From assembly GCF_003480255.1 (NCBI RefSeq), contig NZ_QUIN01000001.1, forward strand, positions 124,001 to 188,000: a DNA stretch of 64,000 nucleotides. Direction: 5' to 3'. Source of the stretch: Erysipelatoclostridium sp. AM42-17 (lineage in GTDB: Bacteria; Bacillota_I; Bacilli_A; Erysipelotrichales; Coprobacillaceae). Shown here piece after piece: positions 18,366-26,942 of the stretch. Below the pieces are notes generated by a model. It was given only the letters and a program-made list of their open reading frames with translations. It did not search any database and was not told where the DNA came from. Position numbers and translations under genes: made by a program. Position 1 is the stretch's first letter, and every line of letters starts with the position of its first letter.

Positions 18366-18379
18366 ATTTCCTCCCCATA

Positions 18380-18652
18380 TTAAATACGATGCATTTTGTT
18401 AAAAATATTTTCATGTTGTAATTTAATGTTAACACCAATTTTTTGACCTAATTGATCTAAATCTTCACATACGTTTCCAAAATCTTTATCCATTTTAGAT
18501 AATTCTACAATCATCATCATATTAAAATATCCTTGTATAATTGTTTGTGAAATATCTAAAATATTAATATTGTTATCAGCAAGAAAAGAACAAACTTCAG
18601 CAATAATCCCCACTTGATCTTTTCCTACGACAGTAATAATCCCCTTTTCCAT
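18380..18652 (-). CDS. ACT domain protein (UPF0237)
   Basis: 90 residues forming one ACT domain: [20 protein letters not shown] at the N-terminus, [19 protein letters not shown] in the centre. ACT domains bind small ligands, often amino acids. It lies 14 bases upstream of the PFL gene and probably regulates or partners it. RBS AAGGAGGACAC precedes ATG 18652. A palindrome sits in the promoter spacer upstream. Confidence 0.9.
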   Translation of the reverse strand: MEKGIITVVGKDQVGIIAEVCSFLADNNINILDISQTIIQGYFNMMMIVELSKMDKDFGNVCEDLDQLGQKIGVNIKLQHENIFNKMHRI

Positions 18653-18677
18653 AATGTGTCCTCCTTAATTTTTAGAT

Positions 18678-18706
18678 ATTATACCATATTGTATACAATA
18701 AAAAAA
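18678..18706 (-). promoter_or_regulatory. Promoter of ACT-PFL with GntR-type palindrome in the spacer
   Basis: On the minus strand a TATAAT (18678-18683) is preceded by a 17-base spacer that contains the perfect 14-bp palindrome TATTGTATACAATA (18687-18700); the -35 is only T-rich. The core ATTGTATACAAT recurs in front of citrate synthase (54267-54280). TTGTATACAA is the core of the Bacillus GntR operator, so a FadR/GntR-type repressor is likely. Confidence 0.6.
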
Positions 18707-18726
18707 GTCTCTTTTTTTTTAACAAT

Positions 18727-18752
18727 AAAAAAAGGATGCATCTAAGCATCCT
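18727..18752 (-). terminator. Terminator of the PTS IIB gene
   Basis: On the minus strand AGGATGC and GCATCCT (plus 18746-18752 and 18733-18739), loop of 6, followed by a T run over 18727-18732. Confidence 0.9.
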
Positions 18753-18759
18753 CATTAGA

Positions 18760-19077
18760 TTATTCACCTAATAATTTTAAAGCGTTTTCGAATACAGCTT
18801 TACCATTCATTGTTCCATAATCTCTCATATCGATTACATCAACAGGGATTGGTCCAGCTTTACGTCCTGCTGCTAATTTTTCAATTGCAGCTTTTTGGAA
18901 TCTAACTTGAGGTCCAAGTAAGATACAATCTACTTCTTCTAACACTCTTGGTGCATCTGAAAAAGGTAAAGCAAAGATTTTACATTCGTAATTTGCATCC
19001 TTTGCTGCTGCTTCCATTTTTGTAACTAATAAACTTGTTGACATACCTGCCGAACATACTAATAAAATGCTTTTCAT
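18760..19077 (-). CDS. PTS sugar transporter IIB, lactose/cellobiose family
   Basis: 105 residues. The phosphocysteine motif LLVCSAGMSTSLLVTKM places Cys8 at the active site; ILLGPQVRF and IDMRDYGTMNG are the usual later motifs. It passes phosphate from IIA to the sugar at IIC. No IIA, IIC or glycosidase gene is adjacent, so it is an orphan unit that must work with partners encoded elsewhere or have a signalling role. RBS AAAGGAG precedes ATG 19077. Confidence 0.93.
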   Translation of the reverse strand: MKSILLVCSAGMSTSLLVTKMEAAAKDANYECKIFALPFSDAPRVLEEVDCILLGPQVRFQKAAIEKLAAGRKAGPIPVDVIDMRDYGTMNGKAVFENALKLLGE

Positions 19078-19107
19078 TTTTTACACTCCTTTTTTTAACC
19101 TGTATTT

Positions 19108-19144
19108 ATTTTACCAATTATTCTTTATATTGTAAACACTTTCT
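19108..19144 (-). promoter_or_regulatory. Sigma-A promoter of PTS IIB with overlapping cre-like site
   Basis: Minus strand: TTTACA (19131-19136), 17-base spacer, TAAAAT (19108-19113). The -35 overlaps TGTAAACACTTTCT (19131-19144, plus strand), which matches the CcpA cre consensus TGNAARCGNTTNCA at 8 of 10 fixed positions. This suggests carbon catabolite control. Confidence 0.55.
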
Positions 19145-19223
19145 TAAAATTTTTTTCTCATTTGGAAAATGACATTTCTTGTTAAAAGAGTATAATTAAA
19201 GTGATAGTATAAAAAGGAGAAAT

Positions 19224-19766
19224 ATGATGAGAATTCTACTAATAAGCGATACCCATATGTATAATGAAAAAATGGATCATATTTTAGAACATGAAAAATA
19301 CGATATAGTCATTCATTGTGGAGATATTTCTGTTGATGAAGATGATCCACATCTAAAAAAAATGCTTGTAGTTCAAGGAAATCATGATCAGTCATTTTTA
19401 CCTATTACAATTAAAAAAAACATTGATGGATATCATTGCTTAATTACTCATGGGCAAAAATTCGATGTTTACCGTGGTTACGATAAATTGTCTCAATATA
19501 TGGATAATAACGATCTACAAATATGTTTTCACGGTCATACCCATGTTCCCACATATATTCACCAAAATAATGAAATATTTATTAATCCTGGAAGTGTCAT
19601 GATTAATCGAGCAGAATATGGATTCGGTACCTATGCAATAGTAGAAATTCATCAAAAAAACATCAATGTAGAATTTCATCACGCAGACACTTTTGAGATT
19701 GTAGATATGAAAATTATTAATGAAGGAATGAAGATTCTCGAAGAATTTAAAAAATTACTAAAATAA
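19224..19766 (+). CDS. YfcE/MJ0936-type metallophosphoesterase
   Basis: 180 residues of the calcineurin-like family, with all metal-site motifs: ISDTH, HCGDI, VQGNHD, LITHGQK and FHGHTHVPT. Members hydrolyse phosphodiesters in vitro; the natural substrate is uncertain. Two ATG codons (19224 and 19227) follow AAGGAG; MRILLISDTH is the family start, so either is possible. It is convergent with the XRE regulator gene and shares a terminator with it. Confidence 0.9.
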   Translation: MMRILLISDTHMYNEKMDHILEHEKYDIVIHCGDISVDEDDPHLKKMLVVQGNHDQSFLPITIKKNIDGYHCLITHGQKFDVYRGYDKLSQYMDNNDLQICFHGHTHVPTYIHQNNEIFINPGSVMINRAEYGFGTYAIVEIHQKNINVEFHHADTFEIVDMKIINEGMKILEEFKKLLK

Positions 19767-19795
19767 ATGGACTTGATTAACTCAAGTCCATTTAT
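19763..19795. terminator. Shared hairpin between convergent genes
   Basis: Perfect 14-bp stem ATAAATGGACTTGA (19763-19776) and TCAAGTCCATTTAT (19782-19795), loop TTAAC. The stop codons of both flanking genes lie in its arms. T runs are short, so termination strength is uncertain. Confidence 0.75.
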
Positions 19796-20133
19796 GCATT
19801 TCGTTTGTTTCTTTCATCATTTCTTTTTCGTTTATATTCAATAATAAACATAACTTCTTTTAAATCTTCATCAGGAAGTTCAGTTAATAAACGTGCTATA
19901 TTAGCGATATTATAATAATCATATTTTTTCCCACTCATAATTTCTTCTACACTTCTGCCATATAGATTTGAAAAAATTTTCAATTCACCAACTGTAATAT
20001 CACGTTTACCATTTTCTATATCTGAAATAGCTGAATGAGGAACATTAAGATGTGCGGCAACATCCTTTTGTGTAAGATGTTTAAAATTTCGATATGAACG
20101 TAATCTTTTAGCTAATTCTAAATCTATTGCCAT
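19792..20133 (-). CDS. XRE-family transcriptional regulator
   Basis: 113 residues. A helix-turn-helix domain (about 7-62) contains LTQKDVAAHLNVPHSAISDIENGKRDITVGEL; the C-terminal part has LLTELPDEDLKEVMFIIEYKRKR, a short helix possibly for dimerisation. ATG 20133 follows TAGGAGG; codons upstream belong to the leader. Its promoter is embedded in a perfect inverted repeat, so it probably represses itself. The target genes are unknown; the adjacent gene encodes a U32 protein in the same direction. Confidence 0.88.
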   Translation of the reverse strand: MAIDLELAKRLRSYRNFKHLTQKDVAAHLNVPHSAISDIENGKRDITVGELKIFSNLYGRSVEEIMSGKKYDYYNIANIARLLTELPDEDLKEVMFIIEYKRKRNDERNKRNA

Positions 20134-20162
20134 ATAATTCCTCCTAAATTCTTTATACCTAA

Positions 20163-20205
20163 ATTTTAGCATTTTCAAAATTTAACTGCAATTAAATTTT
20201 GAAAA
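20163..20205 (-). promoter_or_regulatory. XRE promoter within a perfect 14-bp inverted repeat
   Basis: Arms TTTTCAAAATTTAA (20172-20185) and TTAAATTTTGAAAA (20192-20205) are exact inverted copies around CTGCAA. On the minus strand those six bases read TTGCAG, a -35 that is 17 bases from TAAAAT (20163-20168). A regulator bound to the repeat would cover the -35 element. Confidence 0.75.
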
Positions 20206-20250
20206 AATATAATTAATTATGCATTTTTAGATATATAATTTGTAAAAAAG

Positions 20251-20275
20251 AAAAACAGGATTAAAAATATCCTGT
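20251..20275 (-). terminator. Terminator of the yqeH-U32 operon
   Basis: Minus strand ACAGGAT (20269-20275) and ATCCTGT (20255-20261) with a 7-nt loop, then TTTTT. It overlaps the end of the U32 gene. Confidence 0.85.
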
Positions 20276-22573
20276 AAATGTGTTTAGATTTGTCGTATTG
20301 ATTACTGACCTATTATTAATAATATGATCATATCTATTAATAATCTTTTTGATATCATCAAATGCCTCATTAGTAAAATTTAAAATGATTGCATCTGCAT
20401 TAAAATAATCTAATTCATAACATTCGAGTGTCTTATAATGCAAAATATAATTATTACAATATGTGTCAGTAAGAATATCAAATAATTTCCCTTTACGATC
20501 TTTTAATTGATATGTACCATGTTTACATAAATTACACTTATCAACTTTTTTCCCTAAATAAAATTGACTTATAATACAATGTTTCATATTCATATTTGTA
20601 ATTTTTCCATAAGCAATAAAATAAGATTTTTGAGTAGTATGAATATTATTGATTTGTTTTTCCGTCATTTCATAAGGTATCACAAAATCATTATTTAATG
20701 CTTCTATCCCATAATCGTTGCATAGGTTGAAATTATTGCTTAAAATCACTTTCTTTTTTTCCTTTATTAATTGCAATGCACCATAATCGCTAACAAGTAC
20801 CTGATTAAACAAATTAAACAAATCAGATTCGATAAATTCATTTAAATCATCTTGCGAGTATAAATAAGGTATATATGGTATGATACGATCATCAATATTA
20901 TCCATCTTATTCAAAAGAAAAAACGGAATAAATACATGATGAACTTGATTTAAATCAATAGCACTATATTGTTTTAAATTTGAAATCATAACATTAAGTT
21001 CTTTTACTTGTTTTCTTTTCGTGAGTTTTTTATCTAATATGACGTGAACTGATTCTTGATGCTTATTTAATTTCTTTTGTTGAAACTGTGCGATAGCTTC
21101 TCTCCTTAAGTCATTTAAAGATTTAATCGGAATAATGCCATTATCACAAAAATCAATTGTAATTTTATCTAAATGGTAAATTGTGTTTCCTAATTTAGAT
21201 AACTGTTGTTTAATTCTCTCAGTTGATAATGGCGTTTTTAAAGCCTTTTCTATTGTTTGTGTAGTGTGCACCGTTAAAGACGTCGAATCATCATATACAG
21301 TTAAAGTCAAAGGCTCATTAATCTTACCGATTACTTTCATAGAAATAGGTAAAGAAATATTTTCATGTTGAATATATTTTTGTAATTCTTTTTCATATAC
21401 ATAATCACTTATTTTATAAACATCTTGTTTTATATCAATTTCTTTATTTAATTCAATTTCAATAATATCATCTTTATATGCTTCATTCACCAATAAACGC
21501 TTTTTAAACATCTTTGTCACTGTACGTGTCAGTTCTTCTTTAGGAAAATAAAGACGATCATTTTGATGAATTAAATTTGTTAAACGTAGTATAAGTTTTT
21601 TTTCTTTTTTATTGTATCTTACTATTTGTGCAACTTTAACACCTCTATTTCCGGGAATGTCTGATGAAACAAAATTTTTGTCATTCCATAAAAATCCACC
21701 AGTAAATCCACGATTAAAGATCTTCATCATATTATTTTTGGCTTGTTGAGTATCTATAGGTTGATTTTTGTAATAAGCATCTATCGCTTGACGATAAGAA
21801 GAAACAACACTCGCTACATACTCTGGCTTTTTCATTCTTCCTTCAATTTTAAAAGATTTAACACCCGCTTCAATCAATCTAGGAATATGATCAATAGAAC
21901 ATAAATCTTTAGGTGAAAGTATATATTTATTTTCATTATGCTCTATTTTACCATTTTTTAAAAACTCATACTGTAATCGACATGGTTGCCCGCACGCACC
22001 CTGATTACCACTTCTTTTAGCAATCATACTACTCATCAAACATTGACCAGAGTAAGACATACAAATTGCACCATGAACAAAAACTTCAATGTCAATGTTT
22101 GTATCATGGCAAATATCTTCAATTTCATCTATTGATGTTTCTCTAGCAATGACAACACGATCAACATTTTGACTTTCAAAATATTGAACACCAGCTTTAT
22201 TTTTGACACTTGCTTGTGTAGAAATATGAATTTCAAAATGGGGAAAGTATTTTTTTACAAAATAATACAATCCCATATCTTGAATAATCAATGCATCTAC
22301 ATGAATAGAATATAAATAATTGATGTATTCTAATAATTCTTCAAATTGAGAATTTTGGTATAAAATATTTACTGTCACATACAATAGAACTCGATGTAAA
22401 TGACAGTATTCGACTGCTTTTTTTAATTCATCACGATCAAAATTGGTAGCATAGGCACGAGCACCAAAAAGCTGTCCACCTAAATAGACAGCATTTGCAC
22501 CAGATTGAACTGCAGCAACCATTGCTTCATAACTACCGGCAGGTGCAAGTAATTCTATCTCTCCTTTTCTCAT
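20261..22573 (-). CDS. U32 family peptidase-like protein (RlhA/DUF3656 type)
   Basis: 770 residues. The N-terminal U32 domain has LLAPAGSYEAMVAAVQSGA and a Cys cluster, HGAICMSYSGQCLMSS with GACGQPCRL, then GVKSFKIEGRMKKPEYVA. A middle region matches DUF3656, and a second Cys pair (KCNLC) is near residue 710. In E. coli the related RlhA makes 5-hydroxycytidine in 23S rRNA, and other U32 proteins hydroxylate tRNA or ubiquinone precursors, so an RNA-modification role is more likely than proteolysis. It is the last gene of a ribosome-biogenesis operon, which fits. Confidence 0.88.
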   Translation of the reverse strand: MRKGEIELLAPAGSYEAMVAAVQSGANAVYLGGQLFGARAYATNFDRDELKKAVEYCHLHRVLLYVTVNILYQNSQFEELLEYINYLYSIHVDALIIQDMGLYYFVKKYFPHFEIHISTQASVKNKAGVQYFESQNVDRVVIARETSIDEIEDICHDTNIDIEVFVHGAICMSYSGQCLMSSMIAKRSGNQGACGQPCRLQYEFLKNGKIEHNENKYILSPKDLCSIDHIPRLIEAGVKSFKIEGRMKKPEYVASVVSSYRQAIDAYYKNQPIDTQQAKNNMMKIFNRGFTGGFLWNDKNFVSSDIPGNRGVKVAQIVRYNKKEKKLILRLTNLIHQNDRLYFPKEELTRTVTKMFKKRLLVNEAYKDDIIEIELNKEIDIKQDVYKISDYVYEKELQKYIQHENISLPISMKVIGKINEPLTLTVYDDSTSLTVHTTQTIEKALKTPLSTERIKQQLSKLGNTIYHLDKITIDFCDNGIIPIKSLNDLRREAIAQFQQKKLNKHQESVHVILDKKLTKRKQVKELNVMISNLKQYSAIDLNQVHHVFIPFFLLNKMDNIDDRIIPYIPYLYSQDDLNEFIESDLFNLFNQVLVSDYGALQLIKEKKKVILSNNFNLCNDYGIEALNNDFVIPYEMTEKQINNIHTTQKSYFIAYGKITNMNMKHCIISQFYLGKKVDKCNLCKHGTYQLKDRKGKLFDILTDTYCNNYILHYKTLECYELDYFNADAIILNFTNEAFDDIKKIINRYDHIINNRSVINTTNLNTFTGYF

Positions 22574-22574
22574 C

Positions 22575-23267
22575 TTATGCCACCTTAACTAATTCAACAC
22601 ATAACTTTGCAGAAGCTTCACTTGCTTTTTTTAAATACTCATCAAATTGAATAGACGAATTGCCTTTACCAAATACATCAGATAATGAACGTGTAATAAT
22701 AAACGGAATTTGGTATTTATAACAAGTTTGTGCAATAGCAGTTGATTCCATTTCACTACAAAGTGCATTAGGAAAATTATTTTTTATTTCATCAACTTGT
22801 ACTTTTTGATGAATAAATTGATCTCCAGATACAATTAAACCATGATGATATGTAATATTCATTTCATTTAAGATTGTTTTAGCCTTATCAACTAAGATCG
22901 AATCTGCTTTAAAAACAACTGGCATTCCTGGTATTTCGCCAATTTGTCTACCAAAAGCAGTAACATCAACATCGTGATATGCTACTTCCTTTGAAATAAC
23001 AACATCACCTACATTTTGATTAGATTGTAAACCACCTGCTGAACCAATATTGATAATAAAATTTGGGTGATATTCACTAATTAAAATAGATGTACAAATT
23101 GCAGCATTTACTTTTCCAATTCCACCCTGTAAAACAACAATATCTTTATCAAAAACTTTGCCTTCGTAAAAATGACAATCCAATATTTGCTTTTCTTGAT
23201 TGATTTCACATTTATCTAAAATAGCATTTACTTCTTCTTCCATTGCTCCAATAATACCTATCATCAT
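22575..23267 (-). CDS. mtnN: 5'-methylthioadenosine/S-adenosylhomocysteine nucleosidase
   Basis: 230 residues. IGIIGAMEEEVNAI, INIGSAGGL, SEMESTAIAQTCY (purine and ribose contacts) and ITRSLSDVFGKG (catalytic Asp) are all present. It removes adenine from MTA and SAH, recycling by-products of SAM-dependent reactions. Its start overlaps the yqeM stop (ATGATGA), indicating coupling to the methyltransferase gene before it. Confidence 0.95.
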   Translation of the reverse strand: MMIGIIGAMEEEVNAILDKCEINQEKQILDCHFYEGKVFDKDIVVLQGGIGKVNAAICTSILISEYHPNFIINIGSAGGLQSNQNVGDVVISKEVAYHDVDVTAFGRQIGEIPGMPVVFKADSILVDKAKTILNEMNITYHHGLIVSGDQFIHQKVQVDEIKNNFPNALCSEMESTAIAQTCYKYQIPFIITRSLSDVFGKGNSSIQFDEYLKKASEASAKLCVELVKVA

Positions 23268-23980
23268 TTTGCCTCTTTTCTACAAACAAATATAACTCTT
23301 TCACAGTCATCATGATATTCACCAAAATCACTGTAAATTTCAATATCTTTAAATCCTACTTCTAATAACATGTTTTTGTATTCATCTACTGTCAATGTTT
23401 TTTGTATATGTTCTTCGCTTACATGTTCATTTTCAATCTTATCAATAATTTCAACATGATGTACAACATGTCCATATCCTAACGAATCTACTTTCCACTT
23501 GAAATAAAAATCAGGATCATCATTTTCTTCAAGATAATCTTTTAGAATATTTTCCATCTTATAAATACTATCTACATCAAATATAAAACAACCATCGTCT
23601 TTGATAGCATTAAAACAGTTAACAAATGTCTTTTTCACTTCATCACGTTCTATAATGTAATTAAGAGAGTCACATAAACATAAAACTAAATCTAATTTTT
23701 GATCAACTATAAAATCTCGCATATCTATGCGTCCTAGCATCAATTCAACGTTTTGTCTTGAAGCTTTCATTCGTGCAACTTCTAACATATCTTTAGATAA
23801 ATCAGTTGCATAAACCTCCTTCTTTCGCTTGGCTAGACGCACTGCAATTTCGCCAGTACCACATCCTAATTCCAAAACAGTTTGAAAATCAGCATGTTCT
23901 TTTATAAATTGAACGTAATCTTTATAAAAATCAGCATCCATTAAACTATCATAATAATATGCAAATGCTTCGTATGACAT
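23264..23980 (-). CDS. yqeM: Class I SAM-dependent methyltransferase (YqeM)
   Basis: 238 residues. SAM motif VLELGCGTGEIAVRLAKR, then ATDLSKDMLEVAR and LVLCLCDSLNYI. The substrate is unknown. Synteny rsfS-yqeM matches Bacillus. Start ATG 23980 overlaps the last base of rsfS. Small-molecule or ribosome-related targets are possible, but nothing in the sequence decides. Confidence 0.88.
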   Translation of the reverse strand: MSYEAFAYYYDSLMDADFYKDYVQFIKEHADFQTVLELGCGTGEIAVRLAKRKKEVYATDLSKDMLEVARMKASRQNVELMLGRIDMRDFIVDQKLDLVLCLCDSLNYIIERDEVKKTFVNCFNAIKDDGCFIFDVDSIYKMENILKDYLEENDDPDFYFKWKVDSLGYGHVVHHVEIIDKIENEHVSEEHIQKTLTVDEYKNMLLEVGFKDIEIYSDFGEYHDDCERVIFVCRKEAK

Positions 23981-24324
23981 TATTTTAATAACTCCTCAAT
24001 ATCCACTGTTGGCATATCTGCCCATAATTTTTCTAAGTTATAGTTTTTTCTTTCTTCTGGATCAAATAGATGAACAACAATATCTCCATAATCCATCAAA
24101 ATCCATTGACTTGCTTTTTTACCTTCAATAGATTTAACGGAATATCCGTTTTCTTCGCATTTTTCTTCAACATTATCTTTTAAAGCTAACATTAATCTTT
24201 CATTAGCAGCAGTAGCAATGACAAAATAATCACATACAGGGCTAGTCATCCCCATATCTAAAACAGTAATATCTTTAGCTAATTTTTCATCTAACGCTTT
24301 AACAATAATCTCTAATTTTTTCAT
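23980..24324 (-). CDS. rsfS: Ribosomal silencing factor RsfS
   Basis: 114 residues with the Iojap/RsfS pattern: DITVLDMGMTSPVCDYFVIATA, GYSVKSIEGKKASQWILMDYGDIVVHLF and YNLEKLWADMP. It binds L14 on the 50S subunit and blocks subunit joining in starvation. It abuts the nadD-yqeK gene by one base; RBS AAAAGGAG precedes ATG 24324. Confidence 0.95.
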   Translation of the reverse strand: MKKLEIIVKALDEKLAKDITVLDMGMTSPVCDYFVIATAANERLMLALKDNVEEKCEENGYSVKSIEGKKASQWILMDYGDIVVHLFDPEERKNYNLEKLWADMPTVDIEELLK

Positions 24325-25416
24325 TTATATCTCCTTTTTAAATTTATTAAATATTTCAAAAAAGCAAGGATCTATTTCCCTATTTTTCTTTTTTGAAAAT
24401 TGGTAAAAATCATTTAAGCAATATACAAATCCTTTTTTAATATCTTGATTACATAATGCAATTGCTTCACTTGAATCATACCCTCTTAAAGGATCAAGTT
24501 TGTCAGCACAATATACGCACATATCTAATAAATGCATATCTAAACTAGCAGTTGTATGGTTCTCTATAGCTTGCAATATCTCTTGATCATGTATATCAAA
24601 TTCATTTTGACAAACATAAGACGATAACCATTGATGATAAACAGGTTCCGGTTTATTAAGAAATTCAGAATAATATTTTTTCATTAATTCTAATTCTAAA
24701 TCCTTATCCATTTCTTTAGCCACATCATGCATCATAGCTGCTATATAAGCCTTCAAATCATCTAAATGATTACTTTGTGCAAATTCTCTTGCTAGTTTAG
24801 CGACACTAAGCGTATGAAGATAACGCTTATTGGACATTTTTTTCTTAATAAGTGAATCTAGACATAGTCCGTGATTTGCAAGATAAGATAAAACATTTTT
24901 ATCTAACATTTCTATATGTCCTTGTTTAATTGCTGTACTTGATTCATGACTTATAGAAGTTTCTATTTCAAAAAAATGATAAGTTTTTAAATTGTTATTT
25001 TCTTGATAATCCGGTCTTTTAAATACAACTAAAGAAACAAGTTCACTAATTTCTTTGGCATTTTTCCATTGATTAAACTTGCTTGCCTGATCCATGCCCA
25101 TAATATAAAACAATTCATCATTTTGATACTGTTTTTTTAAAGTTTTCAAAGTATCTATTGTATAGTTTTTATCCTCTGTTAAGCTATCTAGCTCAATTGT
25201 ACAAATTTTAGCTTTAGCTATATCCTTTATCGCTAAAGAGATTGTATTAATACGATCATTATTAGACAATGCACTATGATCTTTCCAAGGATTATTTTTA
25301 GTTGGTATAACTAACAATGTATCAAGATTCAACTTTAAAATAGATTCTTTTATAATTCTTGTATGTCCTAAATGAATGGGATCAAAAGCTCCACCTAATA
25401 TTCCAATGCGACTCAT
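24325..25416 (-). CDS. nadD: NadD-YqeK fusion: nicotinate-nucleotide adenylyltransferase plus HD hydrolase
   Basis: 363 residues that fuse two proteins encoded by adjacent genes in Bacillus. Residues 1-190 are NadD, with GGAFDPIHLGHTRI, IPTKNNPWKDH and the ATP motif ISHESSTAIK. Residues about 195-363 are YqeK, an HD-domain protein with LHTLSVAKLA, AAMMHDVAKEMD and YCADKLDPLRGYDS; YqeK-type enzymes hydrolyse diadenosine tetraphosphate. The start ATG overlaps the yhbY stop by 4 bases. One polypeptide thus makes NaAD and may remove Ap4A-type nucleotides. Confidence 0.93.
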   Translation of the reverse strand: MSRIGILGGAFDPIHLGHTRIIKESILKLNLDTLLVIPTKNNPWKDHSALSNNDRINTISLAIKDIAKAKICTIELDSLTEDKNYTIDTLKTLKKQYQNDELFYIMGMDQASKFNQWKNAKEISELVSLVVFKRPDYQENNNLKTYHFFEIETSISHESSTAIKQGHIEMLDKNVLSYLANHGLCLDSLIKKKMSNKRYLHTLSVAKLAREFAQSNHLDDLKAYIAAMMHDVAKEMDKDLELELMKKYYSEFLNKPEPVYHQWLSSYVCQNEFDIHDQEILQAIENHTTASLDMHLLDMCVYCADKLDPLRGYDSSEAIALCNQDIKKGFVYCLNDFYQFSKKKNREIDPCFFEIFNKFKKEI

Positions 25417-25700
25417 GGTAATCTATAAATTTCCTTATCACTAGGTTTATATAAAATAATTGTTCTTCCTAAAATTTGGACAACATCAGCTTTTGTTTTC
25501 ATAGAAAGTTCTAAAGCCACTTCATTTTTTGATTGACTGCAACTTTCTAATATTTTTACTTTAATTAATTCTTTAGCATCTAAGGCATCAGTAATACCTT
25601 CAATTTGAGTTCTATGTACCCCATCTTTACCAATTTGAAAGATTGCTGATAAATGATGTGCTTCACTTCTTAAATATCTTTTTTGTTTTCCTGTTAACAT
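25413..25700 (-). CDS. yhbY: Ribosome assembly RNA-binding protein YhbY (CRM domain)
   Basis: 95 residues forming one CRM domain: LTGKQKRYLRSEAHHLSAIFQIGKDGV is the conserved GxxG-type N-terminal block and VQILGRTIILYKPS the C-terminal strand. It associates with pre-50S particles. Bacillus name yqeI. It lies between yqeH and nadD as in Bacillus. Confidence 0.94.
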   Translation of the reverse strand: MLTGKQKRYLRSEAHHLSAIFQIGKDGVHRTQIEGITDALDAKELIKVKILESCSQSKNEVALELSMKTKADVVQILGRTIILYKPSDKEIYRLP

Positions 25701-25709
25701 ATTTTCCTC

Positions 25710-26804
25710 CTATATAAGTGCTTCTCTTATAAATACCCCAACACCATGAGGCGCTTTTACTTTAATAATTGAATCAGGTGAATGAACACTGATAAAACCT
25801 AACCCAGAAATAACAATATCCACTTTATAATCAGGCAATTTAAATTGAAAATTTGCAAAATCTTTAATAGATTCAATTTGCTTTAAAGTTGGTTTAAGTG
25901 TTTTATGACGATTATATAACTCATCTGCATTAATTAATTTTGTACGATGAATTGTTAAGCGTCTATTAAAATAGCATGTAAAACTACTATGCTTTCCTTT
26001 AATAAAATCAATTCTTGCTAATCCACCAAAATATAACGTTTGCTGGTTATCTAATTGGAATGTAGCAGGTCTTAATTCTCCAGTTGGCATAATTTCTTTC
26101 AATGTTTCTTTTTCAACGATATGAGCTATTTGATGTTTATTAATAATTCCTGGTGAATCATATAAACTACTGTGATCATCAAAAGGAATTTCAATTAAAT
26201 CTAATGTTGTACCTGGAAATTCGCTTGTTGTAATTAAATTATTTTCTGTTGGATTAATACTTTTAATCAAAGTATTAATCATCGATGATTTCCCTACATT
26301 TGTTACTCCCACAACATAGACATCTCGCTTGTTTCGATAATGTTCTATCATCTCTATAAGCGTATCAACATTATATTTTTTTATACCGCTAGTAAGTAAT
26401 ACATCTACAGGTTTTATACCATATTCTTTTAATTGTCTTCTTAACCATTTAATTATTTTTTGATCTTTTGCAGACTTAGGCAAAATATCTCGTTTATTAC
26501 CTACAATCAAGATATCATTTTGACTTAAATGTCGTGTTAAACCAGGAATAAGACTACCATTAAAATCAAATAAATCAATCATATAAACAACAAGACTATT
26601 GGTATCCTCTATTGTCTGTAAAATATTTAAAAAATCATCTTGTGTTAAATTTGTTTCATTTAACTCATGATAATTTTTTAATCTAAAACATCTTTGACAC
26701 AATACAACTTCATTATTCATCGCACTCTTTGGAATATATCCAATCATTTTTTTATTTTCATTTTGAATAATTGCTCCACAACCATAACATCTTATTTCTT
26801 CCAT
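25710..26804 (-). CDS. yqeH: Circularly permuted ribosome biogenesis GTPase YqeH
   Basis: 364 residues. An N-terminal zinc finger (CYGCGAI and CQRC) is followed by a permuted GTPase with G4 GNKRD, G5-like TSGIKK, G1 GVTNVGKSSMINTL and G3 YDSPGI in that order, then a C-terminal RNA-binding region. YqeH is needed for 30S assembly. ATG 26804 follows GTGAGG; ATG 26816 lies before that site and is less likely. It is the first gene of a seven-gene operon running to the U32 gene. Confidence 0.93.
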   Translation of the reverse strand: MEEIRCYGCGAIIQNENKKMIGYIPKSAMNNEVVLCQRCFRLKNYHELNETNLTQDDFLNILQTIEDTNSLVVYMIDLFDFNGSLIPGLTRHLSQNDILIVGNKRDILPKSAKDQKIIKWLRRQLKEYGIKPVDVLLTSGIKKYNVDTLIEMIEHYRNKRDVYVVGVTNVGKSSMINTLIKSINPTENNLITTSEFPGTTLDLIEIPFDDHSSLYDSPGIINKHQIAHIVEKETLKEIMPTGELRPATFQLDNQQTLYFGGLARIDFIKGKHSSFTCYFNRRLTIHRTKLINADELYNRHKTLKPTLKQIESIKDFANFQFKLPDYKVDIVISGLGFISVHSPDSIIKVKAPHGVGVFIREALI

Positions 26805-26942
26805 ATTCAACCTCACTTCATGACCAATTGTACCTCATTTTAACCTATTTTAAAAGAAAAGAAAAGTCCTATAATTCTTTATTTTCTATTCATTCTTCAT
26901 TATTTTTTATTTTACGACATAAGATAAAATAAAGGTGATAAA

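Noticed and set aside
18701..18720. AAAAAAAG-TCT-CTTTTTTT as a terminator near the ACT gene.
   Set aside because: The stem is almost only A-T pairs and lies at the ACT-PFL -35 region; probably simple poly-A/poly-T sequence.
26897..26925. TCATTATT and CATAAGAT upstream of sigK as a sigma-E promoter.
   Set aside because: Both elements have mismatches, and AT-rich DNA gives similar matches often; not strong enough to list as a feature.
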